Assembly: GCF_025965415.1 (NCBI RefSeq)
Contig: NZ_JAOPWY010000038.1
Location: forward strand, 26,161 to 90,160
Direction of reading: 5' to 3'
Length of the DNA: 64,000 bases
Origin: Nocardioides sp.
GTDB taxonomy: Bacteria; Actinomycetota; Actinomycetes; Propionibacteriales; Nocardioidaceae
Shown here: piece after piece, positions 56,043-64,000 of the stretch
Position numbering within the stretch: the first letter of the stretch is position 1
Layout of the letters: each line of letters starts with the position of its first letter
Notes under the pieces: generated by a model
The model's input: the letters and a program-made list of their open reading frames with translations, nothing else
What the model was told of the DNA's origin: nothing
Databases searched by the model: none
Program-made: the position numbers and the translations under genes

Positions 56043-57842
56043 GTGAAGCAGGCACGGGTGGAGCTGGGCGTGGGGGCACTCGTCGTCGCCGCGGTGGTGG
56101 GCCACGCCATCATCGACAGCTCCGTGGTGGCCGTGCTCATCTACCTCGGGGTGCTCTGCGGCGCCAGCGTCGTGGCCTGGGTGGGTGCCGAGAGCGGGCC
56201 TGTCAGCCACCGGCTGGTGGGCCGACTCATCGCCGCCGGCCTGTCCCTCAACGCTCTGGGAGACGTCCTGTGGGAGGTCCTCGACCGGTCGGGGGCGGCC
56301 ACGGACGTGTCGATCGCCGACCCCCCGTGGTTCGCGAGCTACGTCCTCCTGGGCACGGCCATGTGGGTGGTGCTGCGCCGCGGCAACGAGGGGAGCCGCG
56401 ACGACCTCGCGTTCGCGATCGATGCCGCCACGGTCGTGGTGGTGAGCGTCCTGATCTTCTGGAGCGTCTCGATCGAGACGATCGTGGCCGACAAGAGCCT
56501 GGCCCCGCACGTGCGGATCGTGTGGGCGTCCTACCCGGTCGCGGACGCGGTCCTGCTCGCGCTGGTGGTGCGGGTGCTGATGAGTCGCCGCGCCCGCGCC
56601 GCGCTGCACCCGTCGTTCGCGGTGGGCGTGTGCCTCTGGTTGGCCGCCGACGTCGCGTACCTGCAGTCGCCCGACGGCAGCTCCCAGATCATGATGGACG
56701 CCGCCTGGATGATCGCCCCCGTCCTACTGGCCCGGTCCGCGTGGCGGGTGGCCACGCCGTCGACCACCGTGGCGCCGGCAGCATCATCCGGCCCGGTGGC
56801 CCAGCTCGTGGTCGCCGTCGTCCCGCTCCTCGTGCCTCCTGCTCTGGAGATCGTCGCCGACATGCGCGGCGAGCCGGACAAGCCACTCCTGCTCCTCACC
56901 GGCACCACCTTGTTGACCCTGCTGGCGTTCGTGCGCACCGCACGTCTGATGAGGTCCGAGGAGCGAGCGCACCGGGAGCTGGAGGGTGCGCTGGACGCGG
57001 CGCTGGAGGCCTCCCGGACGAAGTCGATGTTCCTGGCCACCATGAGCCACGAGATCCGTACGCCCCTCACGCTCGTGCTGGGGGCTGGCGAGCTCCTCGA
57101 GGACACGTCCCTCGACGAGTTCCAGCTCGGGCTCGTGAGGAGGATGCGCCGGTCCGGGCACCTGCTGAAGGGGCTGGTGGACGGCGTCTTGGACTTGTCG
57201 CGGGTGGAGGCCGGACAGCTCGAGATCGTCTCGACGCCGTTCAGCCTCCATCGCGTGGTCGACGACCTCGCGGACGTCTACCAGACCTCGGCCGCCGAGG
57301 CCGGCGTCGGTTTCGACCACCGGTGGGAGCCGGGCGTCCCCAGCACGGTGGTGGGGGACCCCGAGCGCCTGATCCAAGTCCTCGGCAACCTGCTCGACAA
57401 CGCCCTCAAGTTCACCCCTGAAGGTCGGGTGAGCCTCGTGGTCCGCCCCGTGCCCACCGCCAGGGACGTCACCGACGCGCGCGCCGACGGCGTGGTGGAG
57501 TTCGTCGTGAGTGACACCGGCATCGGCATCTCCCCGGAGGACCTGCCCAGGGTGTTCGAGTCGTTCCGTCAGGTCGACGGGTCCTCCACCCGCCGCTACG
57601 GAGGCACTGGCCTGGGCCTGGCGATCTGCACGCAGCTCACCGAGCTGATGGGCGGCCACCTCACGGCGACCAGCGAGCTCGGCCACGGCAGTGTCTTCGT
57701 CGCCCGGCTCCCACTGGGCCCCACCGACGAGGAGATCGGCACGGCCCCGTCCCTGGCTCCACTGGCGGGTGACCCGGTCCCTGACGTCGGCACCGTAACC
57801 GAATCGCCGACCCGGGCGGACGTCGTACGCCGCGCGCCCTAG
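56043..57842 (+). CDS. Membrane sensor histidine kinase
   Basis: A 599-residue kinase. About nine hydrophobic helices fill residues 1-300. A short coiled coil precedes the HisKA box [24 protein letters not shown] (His near 341). The HATPase domain has [33 protein letters not shown] and [20 protein letters not shown]. The H-box is of the hybrid-kinase type, but no receiver is fused; the CheY-like protein just upstream probably fills that role. The multi-helix sensor resembles uncharacterised actinobacterial 7TM-like kinases; the signal is unknown. Confidence 0.9.
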   Translation: MKQARVELGVGALVVAAVVGHAIIDSSVVAVLIYLGVLCGASVVAWVGAESGPVSHRLVGRLIAAGLSLNALGDVLWEVLDRSGAATDVSIADPPWFASYVLLGTAMWVVLRRGNEGSRDDLAFAIDAATVVVVSVLIFWSVSIETIVADKSLAPHVRIVWASYPVADAVLLALVVRVLMSRRARAALHPSFAVGVCLWLAADVAYLQSPDGSSQIMMDAAWMIAPVLLARSAWRVATPSTTVAPAASSGPVAQLVVAVVPLLVPPALEIVADMRGEPDKPLLLLTGTTLLTLLAFVRTARLMRSEERAHRELEGALDAALEASRTKSMFLATMSHEIRTPLTLVLGAGELLEDTSLDEFQLGLVRRMRRSGHLLKGLVDGVLDLSRVEAGQLEIVSTPFSLHRVVDDLADVYQTSAAEAGVGFDHRWEPGVPSTVVGDPERLIQVLGNLLDNALKFTPEGRVSLVVRPVPTARDVTDARADGVVEFVVSDTGIGISPEDLPRVFESFRQVDGSSTRRYGGTGLGLAICTQLTELMGGHLTATSELGHGSVFVARLPLGPTDEEIGTAPSLAPLAGDPVPDVGTVTESPTRADVVRRAP

Positions 57843-57845
57843 GCT
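57840..57845 (+). promoter_or_regulatory. -10 box (TAGGCT) for hpt
   Basis: TAGGCT begins with the last T of the kinase stop region and lies 7 bases before ATG 57853. Confidence 0.5.
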
Positions 57846-57852
57846 GCAGTCC

Positions 57853-58404
57853 ATGGACTCGTCCCACGTGGAGCACGAGCTGGTCAACGTCCTCTTCACC
57901 GAGGCGCAGATCCAGCAGCGACTGGCCGAGATGGCCGCCCAGATCACCGAGGACTACGCCGGAAGGGACCTGCTCGTGGTCGGCGTCCTGCGCGGCGCGG
58001 TCATGGTGATGGCCGACCTGGCGCGCGCGATGCCGGGCCACCTGGAGATGGACTGGATGGCCGTCAGCTCCTACGGCTCCGGCACCAAGTCGAGCGGCGT
58101 GGTGCGCATCCTCAAGGACCTCGACACCGACATCAGCGGTCGCGACGTGCTGATCGTCGACGAGATCATCGACACCGGCCTGACCCTGAGCTGGCTGGTC
58201 AACAACCTCTCCAGCCGCAGCCCGGCGAGCGTCGAGATCGCCACCTTGCTGCGCAAGCCGGAGGCGCTGTCGATGCCCGTCGAGCCCAAGTACGTCGGGT
58301 GGGACATCCCCAACGAGTTCGTCGTCGGCTACGGCCTGGACTACCGCGAGAGGTACCGCAACCTGCGCGACATCGGCACCCTCGCCCCCCACGTCTACTC
58401 CTGA
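57853..58404 (+). CDS. hpt: Hypoxanthine phosphoribosyltransferase
   Basis: A 183-residue purine salvage enzyme. The PRPP-binding loop is [17 protein letters not shown]; the flexible loop region [21 protein letters not shown] and the nucleobase hood [26 protein letters not shown] are typical. It converts hypoxanthine or guanine plus PRPP to IMP or GMP. In actinobacteria it normally follows tilS directly; here the two-component pair lies between them. Confidence 0.96.
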   Translation: MDSSHVEHELVNVLFTEAQIQQRLAEMAAQITEDYAGRDLLVVGVLRGAVMVMADLARAMPGHLEMDWMAVSSYGSGTKSSGVVRILKDLDTDISGRDVLIVDEIIDTGLTLSWLVNNLSSRSPASVEIATLLRKPEALSMPVEPKYVGWDIPNEFVVGYGLDYRERYRNLRDIGTLAPHVYS

Positions 58405-58466
58405 TCGGTCCCGGTCCGCGTCCCCCGCTTCACCCCGCCTGAAAGAATGGCCGCCCGAGCGGCCTG

Positions 58467-58472
58467 TAGCGT
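58467..58472 (+). promoter_or_regulatory. Candidate -10 box (TAGCGT) for ftsH-fol operon
   Basis: TAGCGT lies 34 bases before GTG 58507, just after a small hairpin (GGCCGC-CCGA-GCGGCC, 58449-58464) that could end hpt transcription. Confidence 0.35.
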
Positions 58473-58506
58473 CGCCCCACCAATCCCGAACCGGTGAAAG
58501 TTGCCT

Positions 58507-60566
<2,060 letters not shown>

Positions 60567-60570
<4 letters not shown>

Positions 60571-61187
60571 TCGACCCCGTCTCGATGCCCGAGCGCGCAC
60601 CGGAGGACATCCCCGAGTTCGACCAGCCGCGCGCCGAGGCGGCGGTCCGCGAGCTCCTCGCCGCGATCGGCGAGGACCCCGACCGCGAGGGCCTGATCGA
60701 GACGCCGGCCCGGGTGGCGCGCGCCTACGCCGAGCTGACCCAGGGGATCAGGCAGACCGCTCGCGACGTGCTCACCACCACCTTCGACCTGGGCCACGAG
60801 GAGATGGTGCTCGTGCGCGACATCGAGCTGTGGTCGATGTGCGAGCACCACCTGGTGCCGTTCACGGGCGTGGCCCACGTGGGCTACATCCCCGCCGAGA
60901 CCGGCAAGATCACCGGCCTGTCCAAGCTGGCCCGGCTCGTCGACGTCTATGCCAAGCGGCCGCAGGTGCAGGAGCGGCTCACGACGCAGGTCGCCGACTC
61001 GCTGATGGAGATCCTCGAGGCCCGCGGCGTGATCGTGGTGATCGAGGCCGAGCACCTCTGCATGACGATGCGCGGCGTCAAGAAGGCCGGGGCGCGCACC
61101 ATCACCTCGGCGGTCCGCGGCGCCTTCCTGACCCAGCAGGCGACCCGTGCCGAGGCCATGGCGCTGATCCACTCCGGCACCAGGTGA
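60567..61187 (+). CDS. folE: GTP cyclohydrolase I
   Basis: A 206-residue type IA cyclohydrolase, making 7,8-dihydroneopterin triphosphate from GTP. Zinc ligands lie in [12 protein letters not shown] (Cys and His) and in [10 protein letters not shown] (second Cys). [26 protein letters not shown] and the TSAVRGAF motif are conserved. ATG 60567 overlaps the ftsH stop, the start of a fully coupled folate operon. Confidence 0.97.
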
Positions 61188-62029
61188 CCGTGGCCACCCG
61201 GCCACAGGTTCCCCGGGTGATGGGGATCGTCAACGTCACCCCCGACTCCTTCTCCGACGGTGGTCTCTACGACACCACGGAGAGTGCCGTGGCCCACGGC
61301 CGCGACCTGCTGGCCCAGGGGGCCGACCTCCTCGACATCGGTGGGGAGTCCACCCGGCCCGGGGCCACCCGCCCGCTCGTCGCCGACGAGCTCGGCCGGG
61401 TCGTGCCGGTGATCCGCGAGCTGGCGGCGGCCGGGGCGGTGGTGTCGGTCGACACCATGCGGGCCGAGGTCGCCGAGGCGGCCCTGGCGGCGGGCGCCGG
61501 GATCGTCAACGACGTCTCCGGCGGACTGGCCGACCCGCGGATCCTCGAGGTCGTCGCCGGCACCGACGCGCACTACGTCGCGATGCACTGGCGCGCCCAC
61601 GCCGACCGGATGCGCGACTTCACCGACTACTCGCCCGACGGCGTCGTCGAGACCGTGCGCCGTGAGCTGGGCGAGCGGCTCGACGCGATCGAGGCCGCCG
61701 GGATCCCGCGCGAGCGCGTCCTCCTCGACCCGGGCCTGGGCTTCGCCAAGCGGCCCCACCACAACTGGGAGCTGCTGGCGGCCCTCGACGTGCTGGAGCA
61801 GCTGGGCTGCCGCCTGCTGGTGGGTGCGAGCCGCAAGTCCTTCCTGGGCTCGCTGCTGGCCGAGGGTGGGGTGCCGCGACCGATCGACGGGCGCGAGCAC
61901 GCGCACGCCGCGCTCGTCGCGGTCCTGGCGCTGCGCGGCGTCGACTGCCTGCGCGTGCACGACGTACGAGCCACCCGCGACGCGCTCGCGGTGGTGGCAG
62001 CCATGCGAACTGATGGAGGACAACGATGA
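61184..62029 (+). CDS. folP: Dihydropteroate synthase
   Basis: A 281-residue TIM barrel: [16 protein letters not shown] is the pterin/phosphate signature, [13 protein letters not shown] the second, with [45 protein letters not shown] and [11 protein letters not shown] completing the site. It joins hydroxymethyl-dihydropterin-PP and p-aminobenzoate and is the sulfonamide target. GTG 61184 overlaps the folE stop (GTGA); GTG 61190 is also possible. Confidence 0.96.
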   Translation: MTVATRPQVPRVMGIVNVTPDSFSDGGLYDTTESAVAHGRDLLAQGADLLDIGGESTRPGATRPLVADELGRVVPVIRELAAAGAVVSVDTMRAEVAEAALAAGAGIVNDVSGGLADPRILEVVAGTDAHYVAMHWRAHADRMRDFTDYSPDGVVETVRRELGERLDAIEAAGIPRERVLLDPGLGFAKRPHHNWELLAALDVLEQLGCRLLVGASRKSFLGSLLAEGGVPRPIDGREHAHAALVAVLALRGVDCLRVHDVRATRDALAVVAAMRTDGGQR

Positions 62030-62400
62030 CCGACGAGCTGGCCGTCCGCGGGATCGAGTGCTGGGCCCACCACGGAGTCTTCGACGTCGAGAAGCGCGAG
62101 GGCCAGACGTTCGTCGTCGACCTCGTCCTGGGCCTCGACACCCGGGCCGCGGCCGCCTCGGACGACCTGGCGGACACCGTCAACTACGGCAGCCTCGTCG
62201 CCGACGTGAAGGCTGCTGTCGAGCGCGATCCGGTCGACCTGATAGAAACCGTGGTCCAGCGCATCGCGGACTCGTGCCTCACGGACAGTCGTGTTGAATG
62301 GGCGCGAGTCACGCTCCACAAACCTGATGCACCCATCGACGCGACCTTCTCGGACGTCGCGCTGACGATCACCAGAACGCGAGGCAACGCTCATGACTGA
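62026..62400 (+). CDS. folB: Dihydroneopterin aldolase
   Basis: A 124-residue enzyme releasing glycolaldehyde from dihydroneopterin: AVRGIECWAHHGVFDVEKREGQTFVVDL holds the conserved Glu and Tyr/His positions, then DTVNYGSLVADVKAAVE and WARVTLHKPDAPI. GGAGGACAACG precedes ATG 62026, which overlaps the folP stop (ATGA). It overlaps folK by 8 bases. Confidence 0.95.
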   Translation: MTDELAVRGIECWAHHGVFDVEKREGQTFVVDLVLGLDTRAAAASDDLADTVNYGSLVADVKAAVERDPVDLIETVVQRIADSCLTDSRVEWARVTLHKPDAPIDATFSDVALTITRTRGNAHD

Positions 62401-62962
62401 GACCCCCAATCCCAACATCGTGGATGCCGACTCCCTCACGGGCGAGATGCACCCGATCCGCCGGGTGGTGCTCGCTCTGGGCTCCAACCTCGGTGAGCGG
62501 CTGGCCACGCTGCAGGGCGCCGTCGAGGCCCTGGCCGACACCCCGGACTTCTTCGTCACCGGCGTCTCGCCGGTCTACGAGACCGACCCCGTGGACTCGC
62601 CCGAGGACGCCGGCCCCTACCTCAACGCCGTCCTCCTGGCCGACACCACCCTCCCCGCGGCCCGCCTGATGGAGCGGGCCCTCGCGGTCGAGGACGCCTT
62701 CGAGCGGGAGCGCAGCGAGGTCCGCAACGCCCCGCGCACGCTCGACGTGGACCTGATCGTGGTGGGCGACCGCCGCTCCAACGAGGACTTCCTCCGGCTG
62801 CCGCACCCGCGGGCGCACGAGCGCGCCTTCGTGCTCCAGCCGTGGCACGACCTCGAGCCCGACGCCGTGTTCCCCGAGCGCGGGCCGATCGCCGACCTGC
62901 TCGAGGCCGCCGACGCCTCGGGGGTGCGCAAGCGCGAGGACCTCTCGCTCGAGGTCGAGTGA
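62393..62962 (+). CDS. folK: Hydroxymethyl-dihydropterin pyrophosphokinase
   Basis: A 189-residue HPPK. ALGSNLGERLATLQGAVEAL is the opening motif; RSEVRNAPRTLDVDLIVVGD (Arg, then metal-binding DVD) and LPHPRAHERAFVLQPWHDLEP form the ATP and Mg sites. It activates the pterin for FolP. The 20-residue N-terminal extension (TPNPNIVDADSLTGEMHP) is longer than usual but read from the only good ATG, inside the end of folB. Confidence 0.95.
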   Translation: MTETPNPNIVDADSLTGEMHPIRRVVLALGSNLGERLATLQGAVEALADTPDFFVTGVSPVYETDPVDSPEDAGPYLNAVLLADTTLPAARLMERALAVEDAFERERSEVRNAPRTLDVDLIVVGDRRSNEDFLRLPHPRAHERAFVLQPWHDLEPDAVFPERGPIADLLEAADASGVRKREDLSLEVE

Positions 62963-63023
62963 TCACCCCCCGACGTCCTGCTCCTCCGCTGCGCTGCCCC
63001 GCACGACGCCGCGGGGACCCCGA

Positions 63024-63515
63024 ATGACCGAGCCCGGACCGGACGAGCCGCCGGAGCCGCCCGGCACGCTCCGCCCCACCTCGCCCCGGGCGCTCACGGT
63101 GTGCGTCGTGGTCGGCCTGGCGCTCGGGTGGGGCACCCACCCGCTGGGCAGCCGGGTCCTCGGCCACGCGCCCCTCGTGTCGTGGCCGCAGGCGCTGGCC
63201 CTCGTCCTCGTCGCCGGGATCATGGCCTACCTCGCCTGGCACACCTGGCAGACCGTGCAGGTGCGCCACGAGCGGCTCGAGCCGCACCAGGCCGTCAACC
63301 GGCTGGTGCTGGCTCGCGCCTGCGCACTCGCCGGTGCCGTGATCACGGCCGGCTACGTCGGCTACGCCGTCAGCTGGCTGGGGGACGCATCGCAGTACGC
63401 CGACCGGTGGATCCTCCGCTCGGCCGTCGCGGCCCTCGCGGCGGCCGGGGTGACGCTCGCCTCGCTCGTCCTCGAGCGTGCGTGTCGCACCGACGGCGGG
63501 CGGCCGCGGCCCTAG
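63024..63515 (+). CDS. DUF3180 family membrane protein
   Basis: A 163-residue protein with four hydrophobic helices (ALTVCVVVGLALGWGTHPLG; QALALVLVAGIMAYLAWHTW; ACALAGAVITAGYVGYAVSWL; AVAALAAAGVTLASLVLE) and a Pro/Glu-rich N-terminus. DUF3180 proteins follow folK in most actinobacteria; the function is unknown. GGGGA lies about 7 bases before ATG 63024. Confidence 0.9.
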   Translation: MTEPGPDEPPEPPGTLRPTSPRALTVCVVVGLALGWGTHPLGSRVLGHAPLVSWPQALALVLVAGIMAYLAWHTWQTVQVRHERLEPHQAVNRLVLARACALAGAVITAGYVGYAVSWLGDASQYADRWILRSAVAALAAAGVTLASLVLERACRTDGGRPRP

Positions 63516-63518
63516 TCT
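63513..63518 (+). promoter_or_regulatory. -10 box (TAGTCT) for the last gene in the window
   Basis: TAGTCT begins with the T of the DUF3180 stop codon and lies 6 bases before ATG 63525, again leaderless. Confidence 0.5.
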
Positions 63519-63524
63519 GACCCC

Positions 63525-64000
63525 ATGTCTTCCCAGCAGCCCCAGCAGTCACAGGCGTCCCGCACGCCTGCTCGCCGTCGCCAGCGCAGCACGCGGCTGG
63601 GGGTTGCCGTCGCCCTGCTCGCCGTCGCCGCCGCGATCGTGATCGCCGCCGTGGCGTCCTCGTCGGCCGGCTTCACCGCTGTGGCCGCGGTCCTCGCCGT
63701 GCTCGCGGGTGCCGCGGCGACCCGCATCACCCACTCCGAGCTGATGGCGGCCCGCCGCGAGGCCGCGCAGGACCGCGCCGTCCAGGCCCAGGAGTACCGC
63801 GCGCTCACCGAGCGTCGTACGGCCGAGTCGGCCGCCTTCGCCGCCGACATGCGGCGCAAGATCACCGAGCGCGAAGAGGCCCTCGACGTCCTCGAGCGCG
63901 CCCTGTCGTCGGCGCAGAAGAACGCCGCCGAGCAGACCCTCAAGCGCGGCCAGGAGGCCCGTCGCGCCGACGCCGCCGAGCGCGGTCGCGACGCCGCCGA
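63525..64000 (+). CDS. Membrane protein with coiled coil (partial, runs off the edge)
   Basis: An open frame of 158 codons without a stop before the window ends. After a Gln/Ser/Arg-rich start, two adjacent hydrophobic helices (LGVAVALLAVAAAIVIAAVASS; FTAVAAVLAVLAGAAATRI) lead into a long charged coiled coil (ELMAARREAAQDRAVQAQEY onward). It should lie at the inner face of the membrane. I do not recognise the family; its place after DUF3180 is common for a conserved hypothetical. Confidence 0.75.
   Translation, partial: MSSQQPQQSQASRTPARRRQRSTRLGVAVALLAVAAAIVIAAVASSSAGFTAVAAVLAVLAGAAATRITHSELMAARREAAQDRAVQAQEYRALTERRTAESAAFAADMRRKITEREEALDVLERALSSAQKNAAEQTLKRGQEARRADAAERGRDAA

Overview
The window is uniformly very high in G+C. 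It uses GTG and TTG starts freely, links neighbouring genes through ATGA/GTGA start-stop overlaps, and carries lineage markers: F420-dependent oxidoreductases, ANTAR regulators, a SigB/SigF-type sigma factor, an ECF41 sigma factor, DUF3180, a zincin protease of the F420-associated type, and the block ppa / dacB / metalloprotease / tilS / hpt / ftsH / folE-P-B-K. This points to an actinobacterial chromosome, most probably Nocardioidaceae (Nocardioides-like). I see no rRNA, tRNA, CRISPR array, transposase or phage gene. The longest gene-free stretch is about 290 bases (53162-53452) and is filled with repeats.

Layout. 1-8.6 kb: housekeeping oxidoreductases (aldo/keto reductase, PPOX-type F420 protein, SDR, flavodoxin-like reductase, LLM F420 enzyme), membrane proteins (rhomboid, YihY/BrkB) and two regulators (GAF-ANTAR, degenerate LuxR-type response regulator). 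8.6-15 kb: an operon of Zn-alcohol dehydrogenase, haem-oxygenase-like iron redox enzyme and CDGSH Fe-S protein, convergent with a carotenoid-desaturase-like FAD enzyme, an SRPBCC protein and two more ANTAR proteins. 15-17 kb: an AraC regulator and a SigB/SigF-like sigma factor. 17-25 kb: a divergent amine-catabolism locus. Three leftward genes (amine oxidase, class III aminotransferase, CoA-acylating semialdehyde dehydrogenase) face a PucR regulator, a cupin and an aminobutyraldehyde-type dehydrogenase. 25-29 kb: a carboxymuconolactone-decarboxylase-like protein and a hypothetical protein fired from one palindrome, a SurA-like lipoprotein and a MASE1 histidine kinase. 29-34 kb: fused B12-dependent isobutyryl-CoA mutase (IcmF) with a MarR regulator and a signal-less BtuF-like protein. 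34-36 kb: a decayed aldehyde dehydrogenase abutting a GNAT/lipase pair. 36-40 kb: a TPP riboswitch and the thiBPQ thiamine importer. 40-48.6 kb: PAP2 phosphatase, NlpC/P60 hydrolase, sulfotransferase, acyl-CoA oxidase-like enzyme, methyltransferase, alpha/beta hydrolase, and a CMD-ECF41 pair behind a recognisable ECF41 promoter. 48.6-64 kb: lon, then the conserved ppa/dacB/tilS/hpt/ftsH/folate block, interrupted by a two-component system between tilS and hpt.

How the genes work together. ThiB/ThiP/ThiQ with their riboswitch form a self-contained thiamine uptake operon. The 17-25 kb locus should oxidise an amine such as putrescine or beta-alanine through semialdehydes to acyl-CoA under PucR control. 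FolE-FolP-FolB-FolK make dihydropteroate and are translationally coupled behind ftsH. The ECF41 sigma factor probably drives its own operon with the CMD protein.

Most notable observations: an in-frame amber codon in ppa beside a cluster of apparent G-to-T changes; a near-perfect palindrome holding two divergent start codons and two -10 boxes; an ECF41 promoter; a repeat array that supplies the stop codon of dacB; a 25-bp-armed inverted repeat after the PAP2 gene; the ADH / diiron-like / CDGSH operon; and a recurrent leaderless promoter layout, with a -10 hexamer 6-8 bases before the start codon at about 16 genes.
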